The notes beneath the pieces were generated by a model. The model saw only the letters and a list, made by a program, of their open reading frames with translations. It did not search any database and was not told the DNA's origin. A stretch of DNA of 64,000 bases from NCBI GenBank assembly GCA_029964075.1, contig CM057141.1, positions 8,432,001-8,496,000 on the forward strand. Reading direction: 5' to 3'. Positions 63,370 through 64,000 of the stretch are shown piece after piece. Positions within the stretch are counted from its first letter, which is position 1; every line of letters begins with the position of its first letter. The position numbers were made by a program, and so were the translations under genes. The stretch comes from Patiria pectinifera. Taxonomy: Eukaryota; Echinodermata; Asteroidea; Valvatida; Asterinidae.

Positions 63370-63625
63370 TGTGCGGCAGGATGCGACATGTCAGTGGCCT
63401 AGCCGTAGTGACTCGGACTTACTTTGCCTAATGAACTCGGCTGAGGTGCCTCGTAAAAGCCGAACTTGTGCCAGCCCGCTCTGTGAGCTTACTCTTGCAA
63501 AATCTGCAGATCGCAGAGTGCTTCAAATTGTTTGCCTTCCGGTCATGGAATTCAGTGTGGTCTTTGAAACTAAACTTTATTACTGCAGAGTGTGCTGACA
63601 TGGTTGCACTCAATGCGGTGCGCAC
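63370..63625 (-). pseudogene. BED zinc finger of a hAT-like transposase (fragment)
   Basis: The - strand reads VIKFSFKDHTEFHDRKAN and SAICRFCKSKLTERAGTSSA then FTRHLSRVH. The C-x2-C ... H-x4-H layout after an aromatic and basic start is a BED zinc finger, which is the N-terminal DNA-binding domain of many hAT transposases. No catalytic domain follows in this frame within the window; the part below 63420 is degraded. Confidence 0.75.
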
Positions 63626-64000
63626 ACATAGCGCATTCGGTACAATGCATTGTACCCAGGTACCGCAAGGGAGTTTGCGTTACAGTAGGCCAGCCAAATG
63701 TGGTAAAGTTCTCTAGAAAATAATTTCACGGCATGTTTTGGTAATAGCTGGCATCCATGCTAGATCAATTCTTTGAACCACAACAAACAAGATGTGGTTG
63801 GATGCCATTGTTAATTTTGACCATAAATATACCTTATTTGCATAATTGTTAACACCTGCCATGTAATATATTTTCCCCCAGATTTGGGTATATTTGTTAT
63901 TTTTTATTTTTTGAAAATTTTATTTTACTTACACATCCATAACATTTTCTAAAGCATATAAGTGACTGTATAATTATGAGGACATAGTAACGATCAAAAA
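63626..64000. other. Non-coding window end
   Basis: AT-rich; nothing recognised. CLC CBS2 exons are expected further to the right. Confidence 0.4.

Overview
This is a window from an animal genome. Every part of the one host gene is split by GT-AG introns, the base composition is AT-rich, and most of the window is transposon-derived. The mix of DIRS, Penelope-like, RTE-like and hAT elements, tRNA-derived SINEs, many MITEs and common TACATGTA words suggests a marine invertebrate, perhaps an echinoderm or other invertebrate deuterostome. That assignment is inference; no species-diagnostic gene is present.

Host gene. A single gene on the + strand runs through the whole window and continues past both ends. 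It encodes a CLC-family chloride channel or H+/Cl- exchanger of the CLC-6/7-like branch. Twelve exons (8069-8149, 9727-9902, 16776-16868, 20244-20487, 26531-26725, 31983-32068, 39146-39291, 40066-40273, 41274-41454, 49276-49442, 51000-51179, 61463-61562) join in frame to exactly 619 codons with matching splice phases. They cover the end of an early membrane helix through the first CBS domain. The N-terminus and the second CBS domain lie outside the window. The filter motifs differ from the textbook CLC set: GSGLPE, GPEGP rather than GKEGP, and GLVVP where GxFxP is expected.

Introns and flanks, left to right. Before the first exon lie a DIRS fragment carrying a 15-copy 86-bp minisatellite grown from its own coding sequence (1515-3040), a non-LTR endonuclease fragment (4270-4590), a Penelope GIY-YIG relic (5560-5905), a hAT element with a perfect 8-bp target duplication (6389-7694) and a pogo-like MITE (7846-8032). 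Between 8 and 21 kb are several MITEs with recognisable terminal inverted repeats, a Penelope RT relic, a second hAT-type element (12429-13816), a large foldback (17190-18250) and a mariner-like long-TIR element (19450-20121). A roughly 56-bp satellite array fills 21013-24636 and is split by a 1.7-kb transposon. At 28.5-31.8 kb two Penelope-like elements lie head to tail around AT tracts, and the second carries a sequence that fits a complete hammerhead ribozyme (30766-30811, - strand).

From 32 to 49 kb there are a palindromic TTAA element, a 5'-truncated RTE-like LINE, a minisatellite-bearing repeat, a DIRS gag fragment, a SINE, a MITE, and a DIRS retrotransposon (43027-48857) that still shows inverted terminal repeats, an internal complementary region and a tyrosine recombinase, although its ORFs are frameshifted. 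From 49 to 64 kb there are another mariner-like MITE, a SINE nested in a MITE, a LINE nested in another LINE, a partial hAT copy, a second pogo-like MITE, Helitron-like ends, a SINE and a BED zinc-finger transposase fragment.

Only the CLC gene looks like a functional host gene. The other coding-like stretches are transposon proteins, mostly broken.
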